Part shown: in pieces, positions 15,240 to 22,816 of the stretch | Layout of the letters: every line of letters begins with the position of its first letter | How positions within the stretch are numbered: the first letter of the stretch is position 1 | Source: a bacterium | GTDB lineage: Bacteria > CSSED10-310 > JAJRTK01 | Direction of reading: 5' to 3' | Assembly (NCBI GenBank): GCA_024278345.1 | Contig: JAJRTK010000236.1 | Span: forward strand, 1-22,816 | DNA length: 22,816 nt | The notes under the pieces: model-generated | What the model saw: the letters and a program-made list of their open reading frames with translations, nothing else | The model's database searches: none | What the model was told of the DNA's origin: nothing | Position numbers and translations under genes: made by a program

Positions 15240-16772
15240 ATGGGGAAAGTTCGCATCACCGTGCCGATGAACCGTGTGGAAGGGGATCTGGAGGTCCGGG
15301 TGGAAATCGCCGATGGAGTCGCGGTGGATGCCTGGTGCTCGGGAACGATGTACCGTGGATTCGAACGGATACTGGAAGGGCGGGGGGCGCTGGACGGCCT
15401 GGTGCTCACGCCCCGCATCTGCGGGATCTGCGGCATCAGCCATCTACGAGCGGCCGCGACGGCCCTGGAGAACCTGGCGGGAATTACGCCGCCGCCAGAC
15501 GCCACCAGGATTCGAAACCTCACCGTCATGACGGAGCATGTCCAGAGCGATATTCGCCAATCTTTTCTTATGTTTGCCGTGGATTTCCTGAATCCGGTTT
15601 ACGAGGCCACCCCTCTCTACGGGGAGGCTCTGGCCCGATTTCAACCTTTCAAGGGCGAAACCGTGCGCCAGGTGATCCGGGAGACGAAGAAAATCCTGGA
15701 GATCATCGCTATTCTTGGTGGTCAATGGCCTCACTCGCCCTTCATCGTTCCCGGTGGCCTGGCATCCCAACCCACGGGCGAAAGCCTCTTGCGCTGCCGT
15801 CTTATCCTGGAGCAATTCCGACGGTGGTACGAAAGGCGGATTTTGGGATGTGAGCTGGAACGCTGGCTGGAGATCCTAGATTCCGATGATCTTGACGGCT
15901 GGCTGGAAGAGCGAGAGGAGCACTGGAAAAGCGATCTGGGACTTCTTCTGCGCCTGGCCCGACAACATGGGCTGGACAGGATCGGCGGCGGCCACGACAG
16001 CTTTTTGAGCTATGGTGGCTTCCCGGAACCGGACCAAGAGAAGAGCAAGGGGAAAAATGGGCTTTTCCCCGCTGGCTTCTTGCTGGACAATGAGGTCCAC
16101 GCCTTGGACGAAAAAAGAGTCACCGAGCATGTCGCCTACTCGTGGTACGTGGACTACAAAGGAGGCAAACACCCTGGAGACGGTGAAACCCAGCCCTATG
16201 CCACGGGCGCCGAGGGCGACAAGTATTCCTGGGCTAAGGCACCTCGCTATGACGGACGGCCGGCGGAAACAGGGCCTCTCGCCAGCATGATGGTCGCGGG
16301 AAACCCCCTCTTCCAGGATCTTGTCAGGCAAAACGGCCCAAACGCCATGGCTCGACAGTTGGCCCGCCTTGTGAGGCCGGCCTATTTCCTTCCGGCCATG
16401 CAACGATGGCTGGCAGGCGTCTCTGGGGATGAGGAATTTTATCGATCGAACGGCGAGATTCACGATGGAACTGGCTGCGGCCTCGGTGAGGCCGCTCGCG
16501 GAGGGCTGGGACACTGGGTAACAATCGAACGAGGCAGAATCAAAAAATACCAAATCGTGACTCCCACGGCATGGAACGCTTCACCGCGGGATTCGGACGG
16601 TACGCGTGGCCCCATGGAAGAATCCTTGGTGGGGACACCGGTGAGGGATCCCGAAAACCCGGTGGAGCTGAGTCACGTTGTACGGTCGTTCGATCCCTGC
16701 CTGGTTTGCACGGTTCATGCCGTGGGGCGGGGCAAGAAACTGGGACGACTGCGGCTCTCCATGACGAAATGA
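15240..16772 (+). CDS. [NiFe]-hydrogenase large subunit, group 2-like (possibly group 2c)
   Basis: The ATG at 15240 lies 16 bases after the small-subunit stop, behind a GCGGAG site. The 510-residue protein keeps all four nickel-iron cysteines: RICGICGISH (Cys61, Cys64) and DPCLVCTVH (Cys487, Cys490). It begins with the PMNRVEGDLEVRVEIADG segment (usual VEGH reads VEGD). It catalyses or senses H2 oxidation. A 17-residue extension follows His493, as in hydrogenases that need endoproteolytic maturation, and a protease gene follows directly. Classical H2 sensors HupV/HoxC lack such an extension. The downstream kinase and cyclase suggest the histidine-kinase-linked clade called group 2c, but a tree is required for this assignment. 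Confidence 0.92.
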   Translation: MGKVRITVPMNRVEGDLEVRVEIADGVAVDAWCSGTMYRGFERILEGRGALDGLVLTPRICGICGISHLRAAATALENLAGITPPPDATRIRNLTVMTEHVQSDIRQSFLMFAVDFLNPVYEATPLYGEALARFQPFKGETVRQVIRETKKILEIIAILGGQWPHSPFIVPGGLASQPTGESLLRCRLILEQFRRWYERRILGCELERWLEILDSDDLDGWLEEREEHWKSDLGLLLRLARQHGLDRIGGGHDSFLSYGGFPEPDQEKSKGKNGLFPAGFLLDNEVHALDEKRVTEHVAYSWYVDYKGGKHPGDGETQPYATGAEGDKYSWAKAPRYDGRPAETGPLASMMVAGNPLFQDLVRQNGPNAMARQLARLVRPAYFLPAMQRWLAGVSGDEEFYRSNGEIHDGTGCGLGEAARGGLGHWVTIERGRIKKYQIVTPTAWNASPRDSDGTRGPMEESLVGTPVRDPENPVELSHVVRSFDPCLVCTVHAVGRGKKLGRLRLSMTK

Positions 16773-17227
16773 AGGCTCAACGGATCATCTGCGTGGGAAA
16801 TCGGTTCGTGGAGGCTGATGCTCTGGGCGGGCTTGTTTTCGATTACCTTCGCAGGCATGCCCCACCAGCTTCGGTCCAGGTGTTCGATGGCGGACTGGCG
16901 GGCCTCGATCTCTTGCGCCTCGTGGAGGGAGCTGGGCGCGTGGTTTTTGTGGATAGCATGGCAAACGTAGAAGTTCCTGGAGAAATCATCGTGCTGGACG
17001 AGGCCGGACTAAGAGAAATCGCTCCAGATGCCTACGACCATGGCGCCGGGCTTCCCTACCTCGTAAGGGCTCTTCCCTATGTCTGCGACGACCCGATGCC
17101 GGAGCTGCTCCTCGTTGCCGCACGCACGCCGTGCCAGCCGGAAACCGTGAGAAAAGCTGCTGACTTGGCCATCGAAATCGCACTTCAGGGGTGGCGTGCG
17201 GAAGTGGCGGCAAGGGAGGAAGCCTGA
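16769..17227 (+). CDS. Hydrogenase maturation protease (HyaD/HupD, M52 family)
   Basis: The start overlaps the large-subunit stop as ATGA. The 152-residue product begins with the family glycine-rich motif in the form IICVGNRFVEADALGG. Plausible nickel-sensing ligands are Asp17, Asp62 (VFVDS) and His91 (DAYDHGAG), matching the Asp/Glu, Asp and His of HybD-type enzymes. These proteases check nickel insertion and then cut the C-terminal extension of the large subunit after the His of the DPCxxCxxH motif. The gene probably processes the enzyme encoded immediately upstream. Divergence from well-known HyaD/HybD sequences is marked, but context and motifs agree. Confidence 0.85.
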   Translation: MKAQRIICVGNRFVEADALGGLVFDYLRRHAPPASVQVFDGGLAGLDLLRLVEGAGRVVFVDSMANVEVPGEIIVLDEAGLREIAPDAYDHGAGLPYLVRALPYVCDDPMPELLLVAARTPCQPETVRKAADLAIEIALQGWRAEVAAREEA

Positions 17228-20167
17228 ATGAACGAGCTCTTGGAGCACCGGAGCCAAGAGAAGCTCTTGGAGGAAAACCGACTACTCCTCGAAGAAGTGC
17301 TGGTTTCCCGTAAAGCCTCCAGTATCACCGCCAACCTGGTGATCGAGCAGTTTGTCAAGATCGACGAAATCCAGCGAGTCCTGGAGAAAAAGGTCGCCAA
17401 CGAGAAGCGTTTGAACAAGTATTTCAGCGCTCTTCACGAAACGGCCCTGGGGCTGCTCCGCCGACTCGATGTCAACGAATTGCTGCGGTCTCTCGTCTCA
17501 AGGGCGGCCCAGCTCACCGAAGCGCCCTACGGGTTTGTCTACCTGTTGGACGACCAGAAAGCCGCCTTGGAATGCAAAGTTGGCGTCGGCGCCTTCGCCG
17601 AAGAGATCGGATTTATTCTCCAGAAAGGCGAGGGGTTGGCCGGCCGTGTCTGGGAGACCGAACAATCAGTCAGTGTGAGCAGTTACGACGATTGGGAAGG
17701 ATGCTCCCCAAAGGTGAAGAAAAACCGCTTCGGCGCGGTCATCGGCCTGCCTCTTTTCTCAAGGGCCTGTTTTCTGGGCGTCATCGGCTTGGCCCACAGC
17801 CGGGACTCCCATCGCGTTTTCGGAGATGAGGAGCAGGCGGTTCTAGGCCGCCTTGCCGAGCTGGCATCCATCGCTCTTGACAACGTCCACCTGTACGCTG
17901 AGACCCGGGAAGCAAGAGAGGCCGCGGAAATCGCGAATCTCCACAAAAGCGAGTTCCTGGCCAACATGAGCCATGAGATTCGCACGCCGATGAACGCCAT
18001 TCTCGGGATGTCCGAGCTGGCCCGAAAGCTGGAGATGCCGCCAAAACTGCGAAACTACATCGATGTGATCCGCACATCGGCTCACTCGCTTCTGGGCATT
18101 CTCAATGATATTTTGGATTTCTCGAAGATCGAGGCTGGCCGCATCGTGCTGGAAGAGGTGGACTTCCAGCTCCGTCCAGTCTTGGAGGGCCTCTCCGATC
18201 TGTTTGGAGAACGCGCCGCCAGAAAGGACATCGAGCTCCTGTTGGCCATCGATCCCGATGTGCCCAACGAGCTTAGGGGGGACCCGCTTCGGCTGGGACA
18301 GATCCTCATCAACCTCACGAATAATGCCCTGAAATTTACCCAGGCCGGGGAGATCGTCATTCAAGCTCGCTGCGTGGAAAAGGATGACACCGGAGTTCGG
18401 TTGGAATTCTCCGTGGCCGATACCGGCATTGGAATCAGTCAAGAACAGTTGGGCAAGGTCTTTTCCACGTTCCATCAAGCCGATCCATCCATCACCAGAA
18501 ACTACGGAGGTACCGGGCTTGGCCTTTCTATCTCCAAAGGGCTGGTAGAGGCGATGGGGGGGAGGATTTGGGCGGACAGCACTCCTGGCGAAGGCAGCAC
18601 CTTCCGTTTTCAGGCCCCGTTCGGCCTGGCAGGCGAGGGCTCCGAGAAGAGCCTCCTTCTGCCGCCGGAGATTTCTTCCGCTCGGGCTCTCGTGGTGGAC
18701 GACAACGAGACGGCTCGATGGATCATCAGTGAGATGCTCGAAAGATTCTCCTTCCGCGTCACACAAAGCTGCTCGGGTGAGGAGGCCCTCACTCTTCTTG
18801 CCCAAGCGGAAAGCCAGGGCGATCCTTTCCGGTTGGTGCTCATGGATTGGAGAATGCCCGGCCTCGATGGGCTGACCACGTCTCAGACCATCAGAAGCGA
18901 CGAACAGCTTGGGGAGACAAAGATCATCATCATGACCGCGTACGGTCGGGAAAAACAGGCTGAAAAAGCCGAGGCCATCGGCGTAGACGCGTTCTTGTTC
19001 AAGCCGATCAAGGAATCGCTGCTGTTCGATACGATCATGGATGTCTACGGGGCGCCAGGGCCCAGGGCCACGCCGAGACGATCCTACGAGCTCCAAGACG
19101 CGTCAAGAGCGGAACGGCTCGGGGGGCGGAAGGTCCTTCTTGCCGAAGACAACGCCATCAACCAGCAGGTGGCCGTGGGGCTGCTTGAAGGGGCTGGCCT
19201 CCTGGTCGAGGTAGCTGGAAACGGGGAAGAAGCGGTTCGTATGGCGAAACAATCGACCTTCGACGTCGTTTTGATGGACCTTCAAATGCCCGTGATGGAC
19301 GGGCTGGAAGCCACCCGCGAGATCCGACGCACGCCTGGACTGGAGGACCTCCCCATCATCGCACTGACCGCACACGCCATTTCGGGCCAACGGCAGACCT
19401 GTCTGAATGCCGGAATGAATGATTTCGTTAGTAAGCCCATAGAAACCACCGAGCTTTTTTCCGCGTTGCAGCGGTGGATCGAACCTTCTGAAACCAGGCA
19501 GGTGGGGCCTCGTGAAACCGGCTTGACGGAAGAGCCGTGCCCGGCCCGCCAAGATCTTCCGGGCATTGATGTTGAGAACGCGCTGAGGCGGCTCGGCGGC
19601 AACAGAGAGCTCCTGGAGAATCTGCTCATCCGGTTTTGCCGCGACTACGCTGACGCCGGCCAAGAAGTGCGGGCAGCCCTCGAATCGAACGATAGGGAAG
19701 CCGCCCGAGCCCTGGCCCACACGCTTAAAGGCGTTGCCGGTAACTTGGGAATCAGTGAGGTTTTCAGGTTGTCAAGTGATCTCCAAGCGGCGCTCGATTC
19801 GGGAGACGAGCCGTCGATCCGTTCGATTGTACCAGCGCTGGAAAAGGCTATTGAAGAAGTGATCGAGCTCCGACCGCTTCTGGAAAAACCCTCTTTCCAC
19901 GCAGCACGGGCCGCGGTGCCAGAAGACGGGCCATTGCCGAAGGCCACAAGAGGACAATTGCGCGAGCTTCACCTTCTTCTCCAGGGAAACGACTTCGGGG
20001 CACGGGATTGTGTGACCGCTATCCTGAAGGATCTCCGCCAATCGCCTGCCTTCCATGAGCTTCAACGGGTGGCGGATGAGTTGGACCGATTTGACTTTGA
20101 TGGCGCCCATCGCGTGCTGCTGGAACTTTGTGGGAATCTCGGCCTCGACCTTGACCAAGGGAGCTGA
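17228..20167 (+). CDS. GAF-domain hybrid sensor histidine kinase with two receivers and HPt
   Basis: The ATG directly follows the protease stop, with GGGAGGA upstream. The 979-residue protein has no membrane segment, so it is cytoplasmic. Domains in order: a leucine-rich helical N-terminus (1-70, likely coiled coil), GAF (about 72-222), HisKA with phospho-His249 (NMSHEIRTPMN), and HATPase (INLTNNALKF, DTGIG, GGTGLGL, about 345-465). Then come receiver 1 (Asp540, Lys592), receiver 2 (Asp684, Lys736), HPt with His831 (AHTLKGVAGNLG), and an 80-residue helical tail. All phosphorelay residues look intact. Being in one operon with a hydrogenase, it probably receives the H2 signal through protein contact or a redox cue at the N-terminus or GAF. 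The nearby receiver-cyclase is its likely target. Confidence 0.93.
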   Translation: MNELLEHRSQEKLLEENRLLLEEVLVSRKASSITANLVIEQFVKIDEIQRVLEKKVANEKRLNKYFSALHETALGLLRRLDVNELLRSLVSRAAQLTEAPYGFVYLLDDQKAALECKVGVGAFAEEIGFILQKGEGLAGRVWETEQSVSVSSYDDWEGCSPKVKKNRFGAVIGLPLFSRACFLGVIGLAHSRDSHRVFGDEEQAVLGRLAELASIALDNVHLYAETREAREAAEIANLHKSEFLANMSHEIRTPMNAILGMSELARKLEMPPKLRNYIDVIRTSAHSLLGILNDILDFSKIEAGRIVLEEVDFQLRPVLEGLSDLFGERAARKDIELLLAIDPDVPNELRGDPLRLGQILINLTNNALKFTQAGEIVIQARCVEKDDTGVRLEFSVADTGIGISQEQLGKVFSTFHQADPSITRNYGGTGLGLSISKGLVEAMGGRIWADSTPGEGSTFRFQAPFGLAGEGSEKSLLLPPEISSARALVVDDNETARWIISEMLERFSFRVTQSCSGEEALTLLAQAESQGDPFRLVLMDWRMPGLDGLTTSQTIRSDEQLGETKIIIMTAYGREKQAEKAEAIGVDAFLFKPIKESLLFDTIMDVYGAPGPRATPRRSYELQDASRAERLGGRKVLLAEDNAINQQVAVGLLEGAGLLVEVAGNGEEAVRMAKQSTFDVVLMDLQMPVMDGLEATREIRRTPGLEDLPIIALTAHAISGQRQTCLNAGMNDFVSKPIETTELFSALQRWIEPSETRQVGPRETGLTEEPCPARQDLPGIDVENALRRLGGNRELLENLLIRFCRDYADAGQEVRAALESNDREAARALAHTLKGVAGNLGISEVFRLSSDLQAALDSGDEPSIRSIVPALEKAIEEVIELRPLLEKPSFHAARAAVPEDGPLPKATRGQLRELHLLLQGNDFGARDCVTAILKDLRQSPAFHELQRVADELDRFDFDGAHRVLLELCGNLGLDLDQGS

Positions 20168-20170
20168 CCG

Positions 20171-21616
20171 GTGGGTAAAAACAGAACCAGATTGCTCATC
20201 ATCGACGACGCGCCCACGAACATCGCGATTTTGGGCGAGGGCCTGAAATCGGAGTTCCAGCTCGCGGTGGCCACAAACGGGACCACCGGATTGAAGCTTG
20301 CGCGAGGGGAACCCCGTCCTCACCTCATTCTTCTTGACATCGTCATGCCGGGAATGGACGGCTACGAAGTTTGCCGTACCCTGAAGTCGGATCCAGCTAC
20401 GAAAAATATCCCAGTCATCTTCATCACGTCCAGAAGTGACGTCGAAGACGAAACTCGCGGGCTACAGATCGGCGCCGTCGACTACATCACCAAGCCGTTC
20501 AACCTAGACATCGTTCGGGCTCGCATCCAGACCCACCTGGAGCTGCAACAGCGGACTCGTGAGCTCAGGCGTGCTCTGAGCGAACTGGAAATCCGCAACC
20601 AGTTCATCCGCCAGACCTTTGGGCGGTATCTTTCCGACGAGATTGTCCATGAGATATTGGAAAAGCCCGAGGGCCTGCGCCTGGGGGGCGAGACCCGGGA
20701 AGTGACCGTTCTCATGGCGGACTTGCGAGGATTTACGGCGATCTGCGAAAAACTGCCGGCGGAAGATGTCGTGGGGCTCATCAATATCTTCCTGGGTGCC
20801 ATGACCGAAATCATCGTCGGCCACAACGGCACCATCGACGAGTTCCTTGGCGATGCGATCCTGGCCATCTTCGGAGCACCGGTCAAGCGCGAGAACGACG
20901 CGCAGCACGCAGTGGCCTGTGCTCTGGAGATGCAACGCGCCATGGCGGAAGTCAACCGGAAGAACGCCAAAAGAGGCTATCCGGAAGTCTCCATGGGAAT
21001 CGGTATCCACACCAGCCAGCTCATCGTGGGCAACATCGGCTCCAAGAAGCGGATCAAATACGGTGTCGTTGGACATGGCGTCAATCTGACGGCTCGTATC
21101 GAGTCCAGTACAGTTGGCGGCCAGGTCCTGATCTCTGAAAAAACCCGAGAGTTCTGCGGTGACCTTCTGCGAATCGACTCGCGGATGGAAATCCTCCCAA
21201 AGGGCGTGCAAGAGCCGCTGGCCATTTACGAAATCGGGGGCATCGGCGGGGAGTTCAAGATCCACCTGCCGCCGAAAGAGGAGGGCGAGTTGAAGCCTCT
21301 CCAGCCCCCGCTGGCGGTGCGCTATGCCCCCTTGCTCGGGAAACACGGGCTTGGGGAAACCTCTGATGGAACCCTGCTCGCCGTCGCGCAGCCAAGGGCT
21401 GATCTCCAGTCGGCGGAGCCACTGGCCTCCCTGTCCAACCTCAAAATCTCCTTGTTGGACGAAGATGGCCAGGAGGCGGTTTCAGGACTCTACGCTAAGG
21501 TTATCCGAGAGCTGTCCTCTTCTCCCGGACAGTATCGGATTCACTTCACTTCGGTTTCAGCCGAGGCGCGGCATTTTTTCGCGGCGCACATCCGAGGAGG
21601 GAAGAATGCCCAGTAA
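20171..21616 (+). CDS. Response regulator with class III adenylate/guanylate cyclase output
   Basis: The GTG at 20171 lies three bases after the kinase stop and seven bases after AAGGGAG. The 481-residue protein has a receiver (Asp56 in LLDIVMPGMDG, Lys108), a helical linker (about 120-165), a class III cyclase domain (about 175-355) and a C-terminal region (360-481). Metal ligands Asp184 (MADLRGFT) and Asp228 (FLGD), and the transition-state pair Asn305/Arg309 (VNLTAR), are present, so it should be active. Glu224 sits where adenylate cyclases usually have Lys, and Gly298 where they have Asp or Thr. The nucleotide made is therefore uncertain. The C-terminal region is unassigned; its pattern is vaguely PilZ-like but lacks the c-di-GMP motifs. 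Confidence 0.92.
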   Translation: MGKNRTRLLIIDDAPTNIAILGEGLKSEFQLAVATNGTTGLKLARGEPRPHLILLDIVMPGMDGYEVCRTLKSDPATKNIPVIFITSRSDVEDETRGLQIGAVDYITKPFNLDIVRARIQTHLELQQRTRELRRALSELEIRNQFIRQTFGRYLSDEIVHEILEKPEGLRLGGETREVTVLMADLRGFTAICEKLPAEDVVGLINIFLGAMTEIIVGHNGTIDEFLGDAILAIFGAPVKRENDAQHAVACALEMQRAMAEVNRKNAKRGYPEVSMGIGIHTSQLIVGNIGSKKRIKYGVVGHGVNLTARIESSTVGGQVLISEKTREFCGDLLRIDSRMEILPKGVQEPLAIYEIGGIGGEFKIHLPPKEEGELKPLQPPLAVRYAPLLGKHGLGETSDGTLLAVAQPRADLQSAEPLASLSNLKISLLDEDGQEAVSGLYAKVIRELSSSPGQYRIHFTSVSAEARHFFAAHIRGGKNAQ

Positions 21617-21618
21617 CA

Positions 21619-21664
21619 GCCATGGGCTGAAAAGAGCGCCACTGGCTTGGATGGTGCCCATGGC
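21619..21664. terminator. Possible bidirectional hairpin between convergent genes
   Basis: GCCATGGGC (21619-21627) pairs perfectly with GCCCATGGC (21656-21664), just after the cyclase stop and before the end of the opposing response regulator gene. There is no T-tract and the loop is 28 bases, so it is only a candidate. Confidence 0.35.
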
Positions 21665-21759
21665 GGGGCATAAAGCGCAACTGTTGGAGTTTGGCGGCCC
21701 TTGACACTCGCCGCTCATCGCCCTGGACGGAAGTAGGGGCACGGCGCGTCGTGGCCCTC

Positions 21760-22518
21760 TCAGGAGCGGTCACTTTCATCCTGGAGGCGGGCGGCTTCCA
21801 GGAGAAGATGAGTGACAGAAAGATCGCCGAACTCGCTTGCTCCTTCTACGGGAACCCTTTCGAACTCGAAGACTCCGCTAATCCATCGGCAGGTCTCGTA
21901 GATCACGGCGGCATTCCTGGGCTCCCCCTGCCCCACAATGTTGGCTCGGATGACGATGCCATCTCTGAAAAAGACTCTGGCGTGCCGCTTTCGATTGGTG
22001 GAGACGATATTCAAAATCCCCGTCTTCCTCTCCAGCTCGAAGATTGAGAGAAGCGTCGGCAGACCGAAATCGCCAAGGGAGCCTTGGAGAGCCCTCTCCA
22101 TCGAGTTTTCCGTCTCCTTTGGGTGCAGGTGGCTCTCCAGCTCGCGGCGATGCTCCAGGCACTTTTTGATCCGGATCTCCACTTCCTCAAAGTGGAAGGG
22201 CTTGGGCAAATAGTCGTCCGCGCCGAGCTTGAATCCCCGCAGGCGATCCTCCGCCGAGTTCAGCGCGGTCAGGAAGATGACGGGCATCAGGGCAAAAGAG
22301 GGCTCGGCTCGGAGTTTCTTCACAAGCTCCCAGCCGGCCATTTTGGGCATCATAATGTCGGTGATGAGAAGATCGGGCTTCCCTTCCCCAGCCTTTTCGA
22401 AGGCATCGACGCCATTCTCGGCCACCAAGACATCATAGCCCCGGGCTTCCAAGAGCGTCGAGAGCATCCGGCGAATCCACTGGTCGTCGTCTACAATCAA
22501 AATGCGCGCCTTCTTCAT
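21760..22518 (-). CDS. Response regulator with receiver and PATAN/DUF4388 domain
   Basis: I choose the ATG at 22518 (MKKARILIVDDDQ) because AAGGGA lies eight bases upstream; another ATG three codons earlier has no room for a ribosome site. The 252-residue protein has a receiver (acidic pocket at 10-12, Asp54 in LLITDIMMPKMAGWE, Lys106 in LPKPF). A PATAN/DUF4388-type C-terminal domain follows (about 145-248), with GSLGDFGLPTLLSIFELERK, FFRDGIVIRA and SGVFEFE segments. PATAN regulators have no DNA-binding domain and act by protein contact, often in motility control. It faces the hydrogenase-kinase-cyclase operon and may be a second receiver for the same kinase, but that is inference. Confidence 0.88.
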   Translation of the reverse strand: MKKARILIVDDDQWIRRMLSTLLEARGYDVLVAENGVDAFEKAGEGKPDLLITDIMMPKMAGWELVKKLRAEPSFALMPVIFLTALNSAEDRLRGFKLGADDYLPKPFHFEEVEIRIKKCLEHRRELESHLHPKETENSMERALQGSLGDFGLPTLLSIFELERKTGILNIVSTNRKRHARVFFRDGIVIRANIVGQGEPRNAAVIYETCRWISGVFEFERVPVEGASEFGDLSVTHLLLEAARLQDESDRS

Positions 22519-22622
22519 CGATCCCATCCCTTAAACCACACGTTGCTTCTTCGCGTTGGCCCCAGGCGAAGCCTGCTCTGCCCGCGAACAGCATTGCCCT
22601 CACATCCCCCTCTACATTGGAG

Positions 22623-22653
22623 TTTATACCATAAAATGAAGGTCATCGGAAAA
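22623..22653 (-). promoter_or_regulatory. Weak candidate promoter of the receiver-PATAN gene
   Basis: On the minus strand TATAAA (22628-22623) follows TTTTCC (22653-22648) by 19 bases, about 105 bp upstream of the start. The AT-rich patch stands out in this GC-rich region, but the -35 match is poor. Confidence 0.25.
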
Positions 22654-22657
22654 AACC

Positions 22658-22816
22658 GGCCTCGGTCATGGTACCGGCCACCCGAAAAAAGCGCGCAGCG
22701 CACAAAGATGTGGGTCCAGGGAGCTGGCTCCCTGGCGTGGGTCTGGGAGGCGCTCCCAGCGGAGGTCCGGAGGCGGAGCCTCCGCCGGGTTCCAGGGCTG
22801 GTAGCCCCGGGGCGGC
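22658..22816. mobile_element. Hairpin-rich element, copy 2, inverted and cut by the window end
   Basis: Bases 22658-22681 are identical to the 24-bp terminal repeat of copy 1. The remaining sequence is the reverse complement of copy 1 (13811-13972) with few differences, which fall mainly in hairpin loops. The far terminal repeat would lie about 40 bp beyond the window. The copy sits upstream of the receiver-PATAN gene, with an A-tract just outside its end. Confidence 0.85.

Overview
The window is GC-rich bacterial DNA, densely packed, with neighbouring genes repeatedly joined by ATGA or TGATG stop/start overlaps. Exported proteins with signal peptides or membrane anchors, c-type haem motifs and a menaquinone gene (menB) point to a Gram-negative respiring bacterium. 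A trmI-ttuB-ttuA operon, which makes the two T-loop tRNA modifications typical of thermophiles, suggests a thermophilic or heat-adapted organism or ancestor. The phylum cannot be fixed from the sequence; Acidobacteriota, NC10 or Nitrospirota-like lineages would all fit.

Layout. (1) 1-5710, plus strand: four overlapping genes for exported or anchored beta-propeller and redox proteins. They are the 3' end of an ASPIC/UnbV (CRTAC1-like) protein, an HzsA-like propeller with one CXXCH, a YVTN propeller fused to a cytochrome-c-peroxidase-like region with three CXXCH, and a two-component-regulator-type propeller. (2) 5828-9879, plus: a Rid-family protein, two periplasmic amino-acid-type binding proteins without any transporter, and a divergent DAHP synthase, all overlapping. 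(3) 10105-11007, plus: menB. (4) 11020-13321, minus: trmI, ttuB and ttuA, convergent with menB. (5) 13322-14284: about 960 bp with no credible gene. It holds a pair of direct repeats resembling insertion-sequence end sites and a 201-bp element bounded by perfect 24-bp inverted repeats and filled with hairpins. (6) 14285-21616, plus: a [NiFe]-hydrogenase small subunit, large subunit and maturation protease, then a large hybrid histidine kinase and a receiver-class III nucleotide cyclase. (7) 21760-22518, minus: a receiver-PATAN response regulator. (8) 22658 to the window end: a second, inverted, truncated copy of the hairpin element.

The most interesting unit is region 6. A soluble group 2-like hydrogenase is encoded with a soluble GAF/hybrid kinase carrying two receivers and an HPt domain, and with a response regulator whose output is a nucleotide cyclase. 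The simplest reading is an H2-sensing module that sends its signal through a phosphorelay to a cyclic-nucleotide second messenger. Unlike the classical HupUV/HoxBC sensors, the large subunit keeps a C-terminal extension and has its own protease gene. The cyclase has unusual base-selecting residues. The whole module sits between inverted copies of the hairpin element.
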